DNA of 64,000 bases from assembly GCA_022376925.1 (NCBI GenBank), contig JAIOJX010000030.1, positions 166,791,084 through 166,855,083 on the forward strand. Direction: 5' to 3'. The translations under genes were made by a program, and so were the position numbers. Source of the stretch: Tragulus kanchil (taxonomy: Eukaryota; Chordata; Mammalia; Artiodactyla; Tragulidae). Every line of letters begins with the position of its first letter. Position 1 is the first letter of the stretch. Below are positions 37,332 through 48,611 of this stretch, one piece after another. The notes below the pieces were generated by a model. It had not been told where the DNA came from and searched no databases. It saw nothing but the letters and a program-made list of their open reading frames with translations.

Positions 37332-37473
37332 ATATATGGAGTCTGGGAGTGATCCTTTTCATGCTGGTGTGCGGGCAGCCACCCTTTCAAGAGGCCAATG
37401 ACAGCGAGACCTTGACCATGATCATGGATTGCAAGTACACAGTGCCATCCCACGTGTCTAAAGGGTGTAAAGA
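37332..37473 (+). CDS. SNRK: SNRK exon 5, second copy
   Basis: Identical 142-nt exon with the same acceptor and donor, 1139 nt downstream of the first. Splicing both in series would shift the frame, since 142 is not divisible by three and the phases do not match (enter 1, leave 2). A functional transcript could use only one, so this is most likely an assembly duplicate rather than a second exon. Confidence 0.8.
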
Positions 37474-37957
37474 GTAAGTCAAAAAAGGGTGGGAGGCGGG
37501 GAGTCTACATGTGTCTTTGTTCATTTTTATTTTTGGACCTAGTATCTCTGCTCTTGATAAGGCAGTTTGGGGAATTAACCCCAGAATATGATTTGAAATT
37601 TAATATTGGAGAAAAGAGTGTATTAATCTATTTTTAAAATATGCTGTTTTTGAAGAAACCCATTAGATGCCTCCTCAGCCTCCAGGAATGGTGTGTTTAG
37701 CATGGAGTCAGCTTTTGTAAATAATCCTTTTATTGTGGAAAAGAATGTATATTTTCTAATTGTAATTATTGGGGTCAGATTTCTGTATAAATCCTTAAGA
37801 CTAAGCTTGTAAAATATCTTATTCGAAATTACTTATATCTGTTCCTAGTCGTTTGACTGCCTGATCTATCACTTACTGAGATATTTTTCCACTCTGTGAA
37901 GGGATATCATAAGCAAATAAAAATAGTTATTACCTTACTCCATTAATGCAACATGAG

Positions 37958-38540
37958 CAACTCTTTTTTTTTTTTTTCGTACTTGGAAGTCTGTCAGGTT
38001 TTGCTTTTGGTATTTCAAGGGGAAAGTTACTAGATTATGTTCAAACAAGTTGAAAACTGTTGTGTTTTCCTGGTGAAGTGAACCTTTGTATCACTATCTC
38101 TGATAATGGTTTGGGCCTGAAAGTCAGTCTGTCGTCTAATTTTAGCCAACCACACCAGTCTTCTTTTGGTTAGCAGTCATGTGCTCCACTGAGCTAGAGC
38201 TTTGGTTAATATTATCTAACCACCTCAGTGTTTTGTCTTTTAACTGGAGAGTTCATTCGATGTATTACCATGCTCACTGAGAGATGCTTATGGATTTGAA
38301 GTCTCTGCATTCTGATTTTTGCCATTGTGTTGTTCAGTTCTTGCAGTGGAACTTTTTTTCTTTTGTCATTTTTGATCGCTAGGTCAGATCTCTTGTAAGT
38401 TCTTCCAAGTTATAGTACACAAAGAATTTGTATTTGCTTTCCTCCTAGTTACCTAGGGGCATTTGCAGCCTGAACCCTCTTAAAAGTAACTTTTTCACTG
38501 TGTGTACTGCACAGATACACCGTCATTAATTTGAACCATA
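37958..38540. other. SNRK intron, nothing recognised
   Basis: Single-copy intron DNA between exons 5 and 6. No feature seen. Confidence 0.45.
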
Positions 38541-38815
38541 CTTTTTTTTTAAAATTTTTTGAGGGGAGGCCACTTCTATTGATCTTTCATTTATTTATCT
38601 TTGTTCTTTGGCCTGTGGGGGCCTCCCATCACGGTGGCCTCTCTCATCACAGAGCACCGGCTCTGGGCGCATGCGCTCCAGAGCTCCGACTGGGTAATTG
38701 GACACATCCGTCCAGCCGCTCCGCGGTACATGGGATCTTCCCAGGACAGGGATCGAACCGGCGCCCCTTGTACTGCAAGGCGGTGTCCTTACCCACTGGA
38801 CCACCAGGGAAGCCT
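38541..38815 (-). repeat. CHR-type SINE
   Basis: Antisense, 'gaggccacttctattgatc' at the left, 'ccaccagggaagcc' at the right, B box complement intact. Partial duplicate at 39676-39928 with deletions at its start. Confidence 0.85.
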
Positions 38816-39181
38816 GGTCATTCACTCTTCTGGAAACAGAAGTTAGCTCACCAGCCCCTATTCTGTGTGTTGTTGCTTACTCTCATATCAGGTTCTGGTG
38901 TGGCACTCTGCCCCAGCCAACTCAGGGACAGTTGATTCTAGGTGATGGGAAGCTGTATTTGTGTGTTTGACTTGCTGCAGTATCTGGTGGTTATGATTTT
39001 TTACTCTACGTATCTGATGGTATGACATTTTCTTTATTCCCATCTGCCCTACCATCACCACTAGTGAACCCAATGAACTGATGCTGTACATTTAGGAAAC
39101 AGTTTTGAAAAATACAGTAACCCACCATTGCTCATCCCTGACAAGACTTTGCTTTAACTGTGGCCTCGCCTGCCTTTGCAG

Positions 39182-39394
39182 CCTGATCACACGGATGCTG
39201 CAGAGAGATCCCAAGAGGAGAGCGTCTCTAGAAGAGATTGAAAACCACCCTTGGCTTCAGGGAGTGGACCCGTCACCGGCCACAAAGTACAACATCCCCC
39301 TCGTGTCGTATAAGAACCTCTCGGAAGAGGAGCACAACAGCATCATTCAGCGCATGGTGCTCGGGGACATAGCGGATCGTGACGCCATTGTCGA
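39182..39394 (+). CDS. SNRK: SNRK coding exon, end of kinase lobe and start of UBA-like domain (copy 1)
   Basis: 213-nt exon, acceptor ctttgcag, donor gtatgt, phase 2 to phase 2. It reads [26 protein letters not shown], kinase subdomain XI with its conserved Arg and the HPWL end motif. [23 protein letters not shown], the linker and first helix of the UBA-like domain found next to the kinase in AMPK-related enzymes, follows, ending in DRDAIV. The sequence matches human SNRK residue for residue as I remember it. In frame with exons 5 and 7. Identical copy at 40295-40507. Confidence 0.95.
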
Positions 39395-39431
39395 GTATGT
39401 CGGCGCTCGTCAGTGCAGGGCGTGGGCTTCG

Positions 39432-39675
39432 GGCTCTTGGGCTGGGCTCTTTTTATTTTTAATGAGTTTTTTAAAAATTTGTTTTATTTATTTTTGGCTC
39501 TGCTGGGGGTCTTCATTGCAGTTTAGGATTTTCTCTAGTTGCTGAAAGTGGGGGCTCTAATTGAGGTGTGCGGGCTTATTGTGGTGGCTTCCCCTGCTGT
39601 GAGCACAGGCTCTAGGGCAAGTGGGTTCTGTCGCAGCTCCTGGGCTCTAGAGCAGAGACTCAGTAGTCGTGGTGC
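39432..39675 (-). repeat. Older CHR-type SINE just after exon 6 (cut by junction)
   Basis: Antisense body 'tttatttttggctctgctgg ... gctctagagcagagactcag'. The copy at 40548-40900 is complete to the head 'ccagccaccagggccgtcc', and a third, partly deleted copy lies at about 41711-42000. Confidence 0.75.
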
Positions 39676-40294
39676 ATTTTTGAGGAGGCCACTTCTATTG
39701 ATCTTTCATTTATTTATCTTTGTTCTTTGGCCTGTGGGGGCCTCCCATCACGGTGGCCTCTCTCATCACAGAGCACCGGCTCTGGGCGCATGCGCCAGAG
39801 CTCCGACTGAATTGGACACATCCGTCCAGCCGCTCCGCGGTACATGGGATCTTCCCAGGACAGGGATCGAACCGGCGCCCCTTGTACTGCAAGGCGGTGT
39901 CCTTACCCACTGGACCACCAGGGAAGCCTGGTCATTCACTCTTCTGGAAACAGAAGTTAGCTCACCAGCCCCTATTCTGTGTGTTGTTGCTTACTCTCAT
40001 ATCAGGTTCTGGTGTGGCACTCTGCCCCAGCCAACTCAGGGACAGTTGATTCTAGGTGATGGGAAGCTGTATTTGTGTGTTTGACTTGCTGCAGTATCTG
40101 GTGGTTATGATTTTTTACTCACGTATCTGATGGTATGACATTTTCTTTATTCCCATCTGCCCTACCATCACCACTAGTGAACCCAATGAACTGATGCTGT
40201 ACATTTAGGAAACAGTTTTGAAAAATACAGTAACCCACCATTGCTCATCCCTGACAAGACTTTGCTTTAACTGTGGCCTCGCCTGCCTTTGCAG

Positions 40295-40507
40295 CCTGAT
40301 CACACGGATGCTGCAGAGAGATCCCAAGAGGAGAGCGTCTCTAGAAGAGATTGAAAACCACCCTTGGCTTCAGGGAGTGGACCCGTCACCGGCCACAAAG
40401 TACAACATCCCCCTCGTGTCGTATAAGAACCTCTCGGAAGAGGAGCACAACAGCATCATTCAGCGCATGGTGCTCGGGGACATAGCGGATCGTGACGCCA
40501 TTGTCGA
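40295..40507 (+). CDS. SNRK: SNRK exon 6, second copy
   Basis: Identical to 39182-39394, with the same splice sites, 1113 nt downstream. Because the exon is 213 nt and both boundaries are phase 2, including both would add 71 residues in frame, repeating the HPWL end of the kinase and half the UBA-like domain. That would be structurally implausible, so one copy is probably artefactual. Confidence 0.8.
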
Positions 40508-40601
40508 GTATGTCGGCGCTCGTCAGTGCAGGGCGTGGGCTTCGGGCTCTTGGGCTGGGCTCTTTTTATTTTTAATGAGTTTTTTAAAAATTTGTTTTAT
40601 T

Positions 40602-42806
40602 TATTTTTGGCTCTGCTGGGGGTCTTCATTGCAGTTTAGGATTTTCTCTAGTTGCTGAAAGTGGGGGCTCTAATTGAGGTGTGCGGGCTTATTGTGGTGG
40701 CTTCCCCTGCTGTGAGCACAGGCTCTAGGGCAAGTGGGTTCTGTCGTTGCAGCTCCTGGGCTCTAGAGCAGAGACTCAGTAGTCGTGGTGCACGGGCTTA
40801 GCTGCTCTGAGGCACGCGGGATCTTCCTGGGTCAAGGAGGGAACCTGTGTCTGATCCATTGGCAGGCGGATTCTTTACCTACCAGCCACCAGGGCCGTCC
40901 GGGGCTCTTTCTTCATGTGTCAGGGCCTGTGGACATGTTGTCATGGGTAGCATCCCCAGTTGGCAGGACTTACGTTGCTTCTCTCTATGTAGAGTTCCTG
41001 GCCCAGTGCCTGGCTTATAGATGTTGTTGGGTTTTGTTTTTATTTTTTGTTTAATTGTAAGCAAGCAGACCATCGCTGGTGGTGTCACTGAGTCCTGTGC
41101 CTTTCTCCCTTCTCACAGAGGTGAATGGAAGCAGCCTCTTTGGTGTCCTCGTACCTGCCCTGCCCGTCGCTGTGGCCTCCTAGTCCCTGGGTCTTTCTCT
41201 GTGGGGCTGTTCACACATTTTCTTAACATAACATTGTAGTGGCCGACAGCCACGCCCCTTTGTGTGCATGTTGTCCCTGGCAACCGTCTTGCTGTGTCAG
41301 AGTCTTTGTGAGGGGGACCATAGGACTTACAAAACTCAGGAGGCCTAACCTGTCTGGCTTTTTAGAGCCTTTGCTTCAGTAGCTTGAAGCCCATGAGATG
41401 GGCTAGATGTAACAAGTTGATACGTTTTTTAAAACTAAAGCCAGTTTTTTTATAACCTAAGAAGTTGAAATCAAGGATGATAAAAAGATGCAGTTGGTTA
41501 AACAGAGGATTCATTTCTATACGAGATCCTATCTGAAAATATGAAGTGTTTCCACAAATGAAAAGTGAGAAGTTATATAACCTGTTGAATGAAACAGTTG
41601 GTATGGTGGAAAGGGGATATACTCTTTGAGGGGGCAGTTTTCCCTCAAGTGTACCCCATTCTCACCTGGCTGAGTGATCTGACTGCGGGAAAGGAGGGGG
41701 CAGCGCTAAGGATTTATTTTGGCTCTGCTGCCATGCTTTAGGATTTCTCTAGTTGCTGAAAGTGGGGGCTCTAATTGAGGTGTGCGGGCTTATTGTGGTG
41801 GCTTCCCCTGCTGTGAGCACAGGCTCTAGGGCAAGTGGGTTCTGTCGTTGCAGCTCCTGGGCTCTAGAGCAGAGACTCAGTAGTCGTGGTGCACGGGCTT
41901 AGCTGCTCTGAGGCACGCGGGATCTTCCTGGGTCAAGGAGGGAACCTGTGTCTGATCCATTGGCAGGCGGATTCTTTACCTACCAGCCACCAGGGCCGTC
42001 CGGGGCTCTTTCTTCATGTGTCAGGGCCTGTGGACATGTTGTCATGGGTAGCATCCCCAGTTGGCAGGACTTACGTTGCTTCTCTCTATGTAGAGTTCCT
42101 GGCCCAGTGCCTGGCTTATAGATGTTGTTGGGTTTTGTTTTTATTTTTTGTTTAATTGTAAGCAAGCAGACCATCGCTGGTGGTGTCACTGAGTCCTGTG
42201 CCTTTCTCCCTTCTCACAGAGGTGAATGGAAGCAGCCTCTTTGGTGTCCTCGTACCTGCCCTGCCCGTCGCTGTGGCCTCCTAGTCCCTGGGTCTTTCTC
42301 TGTGGGGCTGTTCACACATTTTCTTAACATAACATTGTAGTGGCCGACAGCCACGCCCCTTTGTGTGCATGTTGTCCCTGGCAACCGTCTTGCTGTGTCA
42401 GAGTCTTTGTGAGGGGGACCATAGGACTTACAAAACTCAGGAGGCCTAACCTGTCTGGCTTTTTAGAGCCTTTGCTTCAGTAGCTTGAAGCCCATGAGAT
42501 GGGCTAGATGTAACAAGTTGATACGTTTTTTAAAACTAAAGCCAGTTTTTTTATAACCTAAGAAGTTGAAATCAAGGATGATAAAAAGATGCAGTTGGTT
42601 AAACAGAGGATTCATTTCTATACGAGATCCTATCTGAAAATATGAAGTGTTTCCACAAATGAAAAGTGAGAAGTTATATAACCTGTTGAATGAAACAGTT
42701 GGTATGGTGGAAAGGGGATATACTCTTTGAGGGGGCAGTTTTCCCTCAAGTGTACCCCATTCTCACCTGGCTGAGTGATCTGACTGCGGGAAAGGAGGGA
42801 GCAGGC
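40602..42806 (+). repeat. Tandem duplication N, offset about 1101
   Basis: Copy 1 is 40602-41704 and copy 2 is 41711-42806. The first 45 nt of copy 2 have a 13-nt net loss inside the SINE. Starts inside copy 2 of duplication M. Confidence 0.95.
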
Positions 42807-44927
42807 TGGACTTACCCTCTGCAGCGTGGCAGAGGGTCACATGTAATTCCCCAGTGTACGGACCCTGAGAAGGGTGGTGGCTTTGTAAAGGACATGTATC
42901 ATTAAGGTATACTGGAAAGAAGAATTGATAAAAGTAAACTTAGGCTCATGGTTTTGGTATAAGTACAGATGTCTTCAGGTTTCTGAATGTGTTTTAAGTT
43001 TTCACAGATGGCCCTGCAGCTACTGAAATGACCCAGACAGACAGAGACGAGCAGAGCTGTGGCTCAGGAGACTCACTGTAGGGATGTGTAGAAAATCATT
43101 TTTCACTTTTGAGTGGATGAAAGGCTCTTTGCATCTCCCTGAATTGGTTGGAGTCTTAAATATATAAATACATGCAGTGGTGGCTTATAGGTGACTGTTT
43201 AATTCATGTAAATTCAGTTATAAATCCAAGAAGGAGGGGTAATTTGAAGCCGCGGGTCTTGCCTGCTGCCCACATTGTGAGCAGCTCCTCATGCAGGGTG
43301 ATTCAAAGGCACATTCGTTGACCTCCTTAACACTAGCACACAGCTTTATCCGGTGCTCAGTTGAGGAAGCTCTCTGAGAAGTTACTCTGGGCCCAGATTT
43401 CACCTCAGTCTCTCACCGCAGACCCGGTCACCCTCATCAGCTGTGGCCTCACGGTCCATTTTATGAGGGATGGCCCCTGTATTGTTTCCTTCTGAGTGTT
43501 CGCTGTGTAAGTTCACTAACTACAGAGGGTCCTGAACAGCATCATTACGTATTTCTGGGCCTTGTGGATCCTCTGTAGTTCCCCTCGGGTGTCTGTCCCA
43601 CAGCAAGCCAGCTGCCTGGCGGCGGGCGGGCTGGGTGTCCAGTGGACGTGTGCCCTAGCACAGTGCCAGCCAGGCTGAGGACGCAGCGTTCGTTTTGAGG
43701 TGGATTACAAATTTTATTTTATTCGCAGATTTCATTCAAAGAAGAGGCTAATAACATGCTTTCAGTACATTAATAATCCGTTTAATGTCTGAAGATGCCA
43801 GTACATACAGAGAGTAAAAAGTAAAAGCTTTATAATTCCTTTCACAGTGTACCCCATTCTCACCTGGCTGAGTGATCTGACTGCGGGAAAGGAGGGAGCA
43901 GGCTGGACTTACCCTCTGCAGCGTGGCAGAGGGTCACATGTAATTCCCCAGTGTACGGACCCTGAGAAGGGTGGTGGCTTTGTAAAGGACATGTATCATT
44001 AAGGTATACTGGAAAGAAGAATTGATAAAAGTAAACTTAGGCTCATGGTTTTGGTATAAGTACAGATGTCTTCAGGTTTCTGAATGTGTTTTAAGTTTTC
44101 ACAGATGGCCCTGCAGCTACTGAAATGACCCAGACAGACAGAGCGAGCAGAGCTGTGGCTCAGGAGACTCACTGTAGGGATGTGTAGAAAATCATTTTTC
44201 ACTTTTGAGTGGATGAAAGGCTCTTTGCATCTCCCTGAATTGGTTGGAGTCTTAAATATATAAATACATGCAGTGGTGGCTTATAGGTGACTGTTTAATT
44301 CATGTAAATTCAGTTATAAATCCAAGAAGGAGGGGTAATTTGAAGCCGCGGGTCTTGCCTGCTGCCCACATTGTGAGCAGCTCCTCATGCAGGGTGATTC
44401 AAAGGCACATTCGTTGACCTCCTTAACACTAGCACACAGCTTTATCCGGTGCTCAGTTGAGGAAGCTCTCTGAGAAGTTACTCTGGGCCCAGATTTCACC
44501 TCAGTCTCTCACCGCAGACCCGGTCACCCTCATCAGCTGTGGCCTCACGGTCCATTTTATGAGGGATGGCCCCTGTATTGTTTCCTTCTGAGTGTTCGCT
44601 GTGTAAGTTCACTAACTACAGAGGGTCCTGAACAGCATCATTACGTATTTCTGGGCCTTGTGGATCCTCTGTAGTTCCCCTCGGGTGTCTGTCCCACAGC
44701 AAGCCAGCTGCCTGGCGGCGGGCGGGCTGGGTGTCCAGTGGACGTGTGCCCTAGCACAGTGCCAGCCAGGCTGAGGGCCTTGGCGTTCGTTTGAGGTGGA
44801 TTACAAATTTTATTTTATTCGCAGATTTCATTCAAAGAAGAGGCTAATAACATGCTTTCAGTACATTAATAATCCGTTTAATGTCTGAAGATGCCAGTAC
44901 ATACAGAGTGTAAAAAGTAAAAGCTTT
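42750..44927 (+). repeat. Tandem duplication O, offset 1096
   Basis: Copy 1 is 42750-43832 and copy 2 is 43846-44927. Differences: gacagagacgag versus gacagagcgag, and gaggacgcagcgttcg versus gagggccttggcgttcg, the latter within about 150 nt of the end of copy 1. Content is intron 6. Confidence 0.95.
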
Positions 44928-45342
44928 TTCTCATTTTTTTGATTGATACTAGTGTTTGAATGCACATTCTTATCATTCATTTCACGGTCCTACTGTAACC
45001 ACATAAGCCAGTTTAATGAAAATAGACACCCAGCACATGTTAAATTTTTGGATAATGTGTGCATTCTTTGAAACTTTATTATCTTTTGCATCTTAAACTA
45101 ACATCCAGCTCTGTTGACATCAGCATTTTGGGGTTTTCCTGCAAAAAAATCAAATATTTTTATGTAGTTGTTTCTGAGAATTTTAAGAATAACCTACTAC
45201 TAAGATTCCCTTTTTTTTCTTCTTGTTTGGGGGTTTCATAATTTTAAAGAATTCCAGGTCATTGGATTTCATTTGCTTGTACTTCAAAAACTCAGTTCAA
45301 ACCTGGTAATGTGGCTTATCTTCTGTCTCCTTATTTCCTCAG

Positions 45343-45477
45343 AGCCCTGGAAACCAACAGGTATAACCACATCACAGCCACTTACTTCTTGCTTGCTGAA
45401 AGGATCCTGAGGGAAAAGCAAGAGAAAGAAATACAAACCAGATCTGCAAGCCCGAGCAATATCAAGGCCCAGTTTAG
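45343..45477 (+). CDS. SNRK: SNRK coding exon, rest of UBA-like domain (copy 1)
   Basis: 135-nt exon, acceptor tttcctcag, donor gtgaga, phase 2 both sides. It reads [20 protein letters not shown], the last helix of the UBA-like/autoinhibitory-type domain, then a charged [11 protein letters not shown] helix and the linker [11 protein letters not shown]. It matches human SNRK (about residues 315-360). Copies at 46419-46553 (identical) and 47516-47647 (broken). Confidence 0.95.
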
Positions 45478-46418
45478 GTGAGAAAAAAATCTTCACTGAT
45501 TTTAGTAAGTTAACATTTTGAAATAGCCAACTTTTTCTGAATGTTTCCTAACTCTGGGGGGTGAGAACAGAGAGAGTGGTGAGAGGCCTCGCGTGGGCCG
45601 CCCCGCGAGTGAGTGGCCTCACGGTCCATTTTATGAGGGATGGCCCTGTATTGTTTCCTTCTGAGTGTTCGCTGTGTAAGTTCACTAACTACAGAGGGTC
45701 CTGAACAGCATCATTACGTATTTCTGGGCCTTGTGGATCCTCTGTAGTTCCCCTCGGGTGTCTGTCCCACAGCAAGCCAGCTGCCTGGCGGCGGGCGGGC
45801 TGGGTGTCCAGTGGACGTGTGCCCTAGCACAGTGCCAGCCAGGCTGAGGACGCAGCGTTCGTTTTGAGGTGGATTACAAATTTTATTTTATTCGCAGATT
45901 TCATTCAAAGAAGAGGCTAATAACATGCTTTCAGTACATTAATAATCCGTTTAATGTCTGAAGATGCCAGTACATACAGAGTGTAAAAAGTAAAAGCTTT
46001 TTCTCATTTTTTTGATTGATACTAGTGTTTGAATGCACATTCTTATCATTCATTTCACGGTCCTACTGTAACCACATAAGCCAGTTTAATGAAAATAGAC
46101 ACCCAGCACATGTTAAATTTTTGGATAATGTGTGCATTCTTTGAAACTTTATTATCTTTTGCATCTTAAACTAACATCCAGCTCTGTTGACATCAGCATT
46201 TTGGGGTTTTCCTGCAAAAAAATCAAATATTTTTATGTAGTTGTTTCTGAGAATTTTAAGAATAACCTACTACTAAGATTCCTTTTTTTTTTTTCTTCTT
46301 GTTTGGGGGTTTCATAATTTTAAAGAATTCCAGGTCATTGGATTTCATTTGCTTGTACTTCAAAAACTCAGTTCAAACCTGGTAATGTGGCTTATCTTCT
46401 GTCTCCTTATTTCCTCAG

Positions 46419-46553
46419 AGCCCTGGAAACCAACAGGTATAACCACATCACAGCCACTTACTTCTTGCTTGCTGAAAGGATCCTGAGGGAAAAGCAAGAG
46501 AAAGAAATACAAACCAGATCTGCAAGCCCGAGCAATATCAAGGCCCAGTTTAG
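46419..46553 (+). CDS. SNRK: SNRK exon 7, second copy
   Basis: Identical exon with identical splice sites, 1076 nt after the first. Symmetrical phase would allow in-frame inclusion, but it would repeat 45 residues of a folded domain. Treated as a duplicate of 45343-45477. Confidence 0.8.
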
Positions 46554-48611
46554 GTGAGAAAAAAATCTTCACTGATTTTAGTAAGTTAACATTTTGAAAT
46601 AGCCAACTTTTTCTGAATGTTTCCTAACTCTGGGGGGTGAGAACAGAGAGAGTGGTGAGAGGCCTCGCGTGGGCCGCCCCGCGAGTGAGTGGCTGCCTCC
46701 TTGGTCACCAGGGCCGCCGTCCTCTCCTGGGCTCCTCTCCTCGAGGAGGAGGTGCCTGTGGAGACGCAGCCTTAGGCTGGAGGGTCTGTCGCTACTTCCG
46801 TTCAACTCTTCCAGATCTGACATGGACACATGTGTTATCTTCTCTAAGTTTTGTTCCCGGAACAAGGCTGGGTTTTCCATTGGTATTTGGAATCATTTTT
46901 TAGAAAACATCTAGGGGACGTATCTGTGGCGCGATGTTATCTCGGGACGGCAGGAATGTGACAGAGGAGCCAGTTGATGTATTAGGCCCTTCCCCTCGGG
47001 AGTTCCCTTCCCCTCTGATTCAGCTTCCTCATCTCTGTGGAGTGGGTGGAAGAATCCTTTGTACCTCTTGGGGCTGCACTGGGATAAACGAATTAACACA
47101 TGCGAGGTGGCTTGACTGGGTTCCTGTGTTTGCTGTCACCGTCAGGGACGTTTCCCCCCCGTACCATCCTCGGCAAAGCAGTGGCCATGCGCTCACTTCC
47201 CCTACGTGTTCCTTCCCGCCTCTCCCCCTGCCTTCCTGCTCTTCTTTTTCTTCTACCATATTAGCTTTCCATTCAATATCAAAGCTTGGGAAGCGTCACC
47301 TTTTTTTTGTCATAGTTATGAAAATTTATTTAGAATTTATCTTTGTTCACATAAAGTCGTGGAATTACAGTGATTCAAAAACTGAAGGATGCTCTTGATT
47401 CTTAGTAATTCTCTACTTGTACATCCAGCTGTACATGAACATATGCGTGTGAATATATGGTAATAATTAGTGTTCAAAAGAAGAAGACCACTGGATTTTA
47501 AATTACATGCAGTCAGCCCTGGAAACCAACAGGTATAACCACATCACAGCCACTTATTTTGCTTGCTGAAAGGATCCTGAGGGAAAAGCAAGAGAAAGAA
47601 ATACAAACCAGATCTGCAAGCCCGAGCAATATCAAGGCCCAGTTTAGGTGAGAAAAAAATCTTCACTGATTTTAGTAAGTTAACATTTTGAAATAGCCAA
47701 CTTTTTCTGAATGTTTCCTAACTCTGGGGGGTGAGAACAGAGAGAGTGGTGAGAGGCCTCGCGTGGGCCGCCCCGCGAGTGAGTGGCTGCCTCCTTGGTC
47801 ACCAGGGCCGCCGGCCTCTCCTGGGCTCCTCTCCTCGAGGAGGAGGTGCCTGTGGAGACGCAGCCTTAGGCTGGAGGGTCTGTCGCTACTTCCGTTCAAC
47901 TCTTCCAGATCTGACATGGACACATGTGTTATCTTCTCTAAGTTTTGTTCCCGGAACAAGGCTGGGTTTTCCATTGGTATTTGGAATCATTTTTTAGAAA
48001 ACATCTAGGGGACGTATCTGTGGCGCGATGTTATCTCGGGACGGCAGGAATGTGACAGAGGAGCCAGTTGATGTATTAGGCCCTTCCCCTCGGGAGTTCC
48101 CTTCCCCTCTGATTCAGCTTCCTCATCTCTGTGGAGTGGGTGGAAGAATCCTTTGTACCTCTTGGGGCTGCACTGGGATAAACGAATTAACACATGCGAG
48201 GTGGCTTGACTGGGTTCCTGTGTTTGCTGTCACCGTCAGGGACGTTTCCCCACCATATCATCCTCGGCAAAGCAGTGGCCATGCGCTCACTTCCCCTACG
48301 TGTTCCTTCCCGCCTCTCCCCCTGCCTTCCTGCTCTTCTTTTTCTTCTACCATATTAGCTTTCCATTCAATATCAAAGCTTGGGAAGCGTCACCTTTTTT
48401 TTGTCATAGTTATGAAAATTTATTTAGAATTTATCTTTGTTCACATAAAGTCGTGGAATTACAGTGATTCAAAAACTGAAGGATGCTCTTGATTCTTAGT
48501 AATTCTCTACTTGTACATCCAGCTGTACATGAACATATGCGTGTGAATATATGGTAATAATTAGTGTTCAAAAGAAGAAGACCACTGGATTTTAAATTAC
48601 ATGCAGTCAGC
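46420..48611 (+). repeat. Tandem duplication Q, starts inside SNRK exon 7
   Basis: Copy 1 is 46420-47515 and copy 2 is 47516-48611, abutting at a 'cag' microhomology. The left end falls at the first bases of exon 7, so the third exon copy has lost its acceptor. A substitution cluster separates the copies near 47155/48248. Confidence 0.95.
47516..47647 (+). pseudogene. SNRK: SNRK exon 7, third copy, broken
   Basis: Begins GCCCTGGAAACC directly after unrelated intron sequence, so the pyrimidine tract and true acceptor are absent (a chance 'gtcag' precedes it). Two bases are missing in the ATYFLL codons (cttattttgc instead of cttacttcttgc), which shifts the frame. The donor is intact. It cannot encode the domain as read. 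Confidence 0.85.

Larger units (their letters stand above)
35694..37957 (+). repeat. Tandem duplication L, carries SNRK exon 5
   Basis: Copy 1 is 35694-36816 and copy 2 is 36851-37957, offset 1139 at the exon. The first 60 nt of copy 2 show at least four small deletions against copy 1, while the exon and flanking intron are identical. Confidence 0.95.
38560..40792 (+). repeat. Tandem duplication M, carries SNRK exon 6
   Basis: Copy 1 is 38560-39675 and copy 2 is 39676-40792, offset 1113 at the exon. Small deletions sit at the end of copy 1 (ctgtcgcag versus ctgtcgttgcag) and in the start of copy 2. Confidence 0.95.
44539..46692 (+). repeat. Tandem duplication P, carries SNRK exon 7
   Basis: Copy 1 is 44539-45612 and copy 2 is 45613-46692, abutting with a gagtgg microhomology. 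Its first 390 nt are also present at 43443-43832, i.e. three times in total. Confidence 0.95.

Noticed and set aside
37332..37473. Mutually exclusive alternative exon 5 pair
   Set aside because: The copies are identical, including flanking intron and L1 sequence. Mutually exclusive exons normally differ, and the block boundary shows damage typical of the other junctions.
38531..38935. 134-codon frame and similar 100-180 codon frames across the window with 'WTHRSSRSAA..GQGSN' wording
   Set aside because: These are translations of antisense CHR-type or Bov-tA SINEs, and recur wherever such a SINE occurs.
46934..47398. 154-codon open frame in intron 7, repeated at 48028-48492
   Set aside because: No domain, no splice framing. 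Its second copy exists only through duplication Q, and the differences between copies do not follow codon positions.
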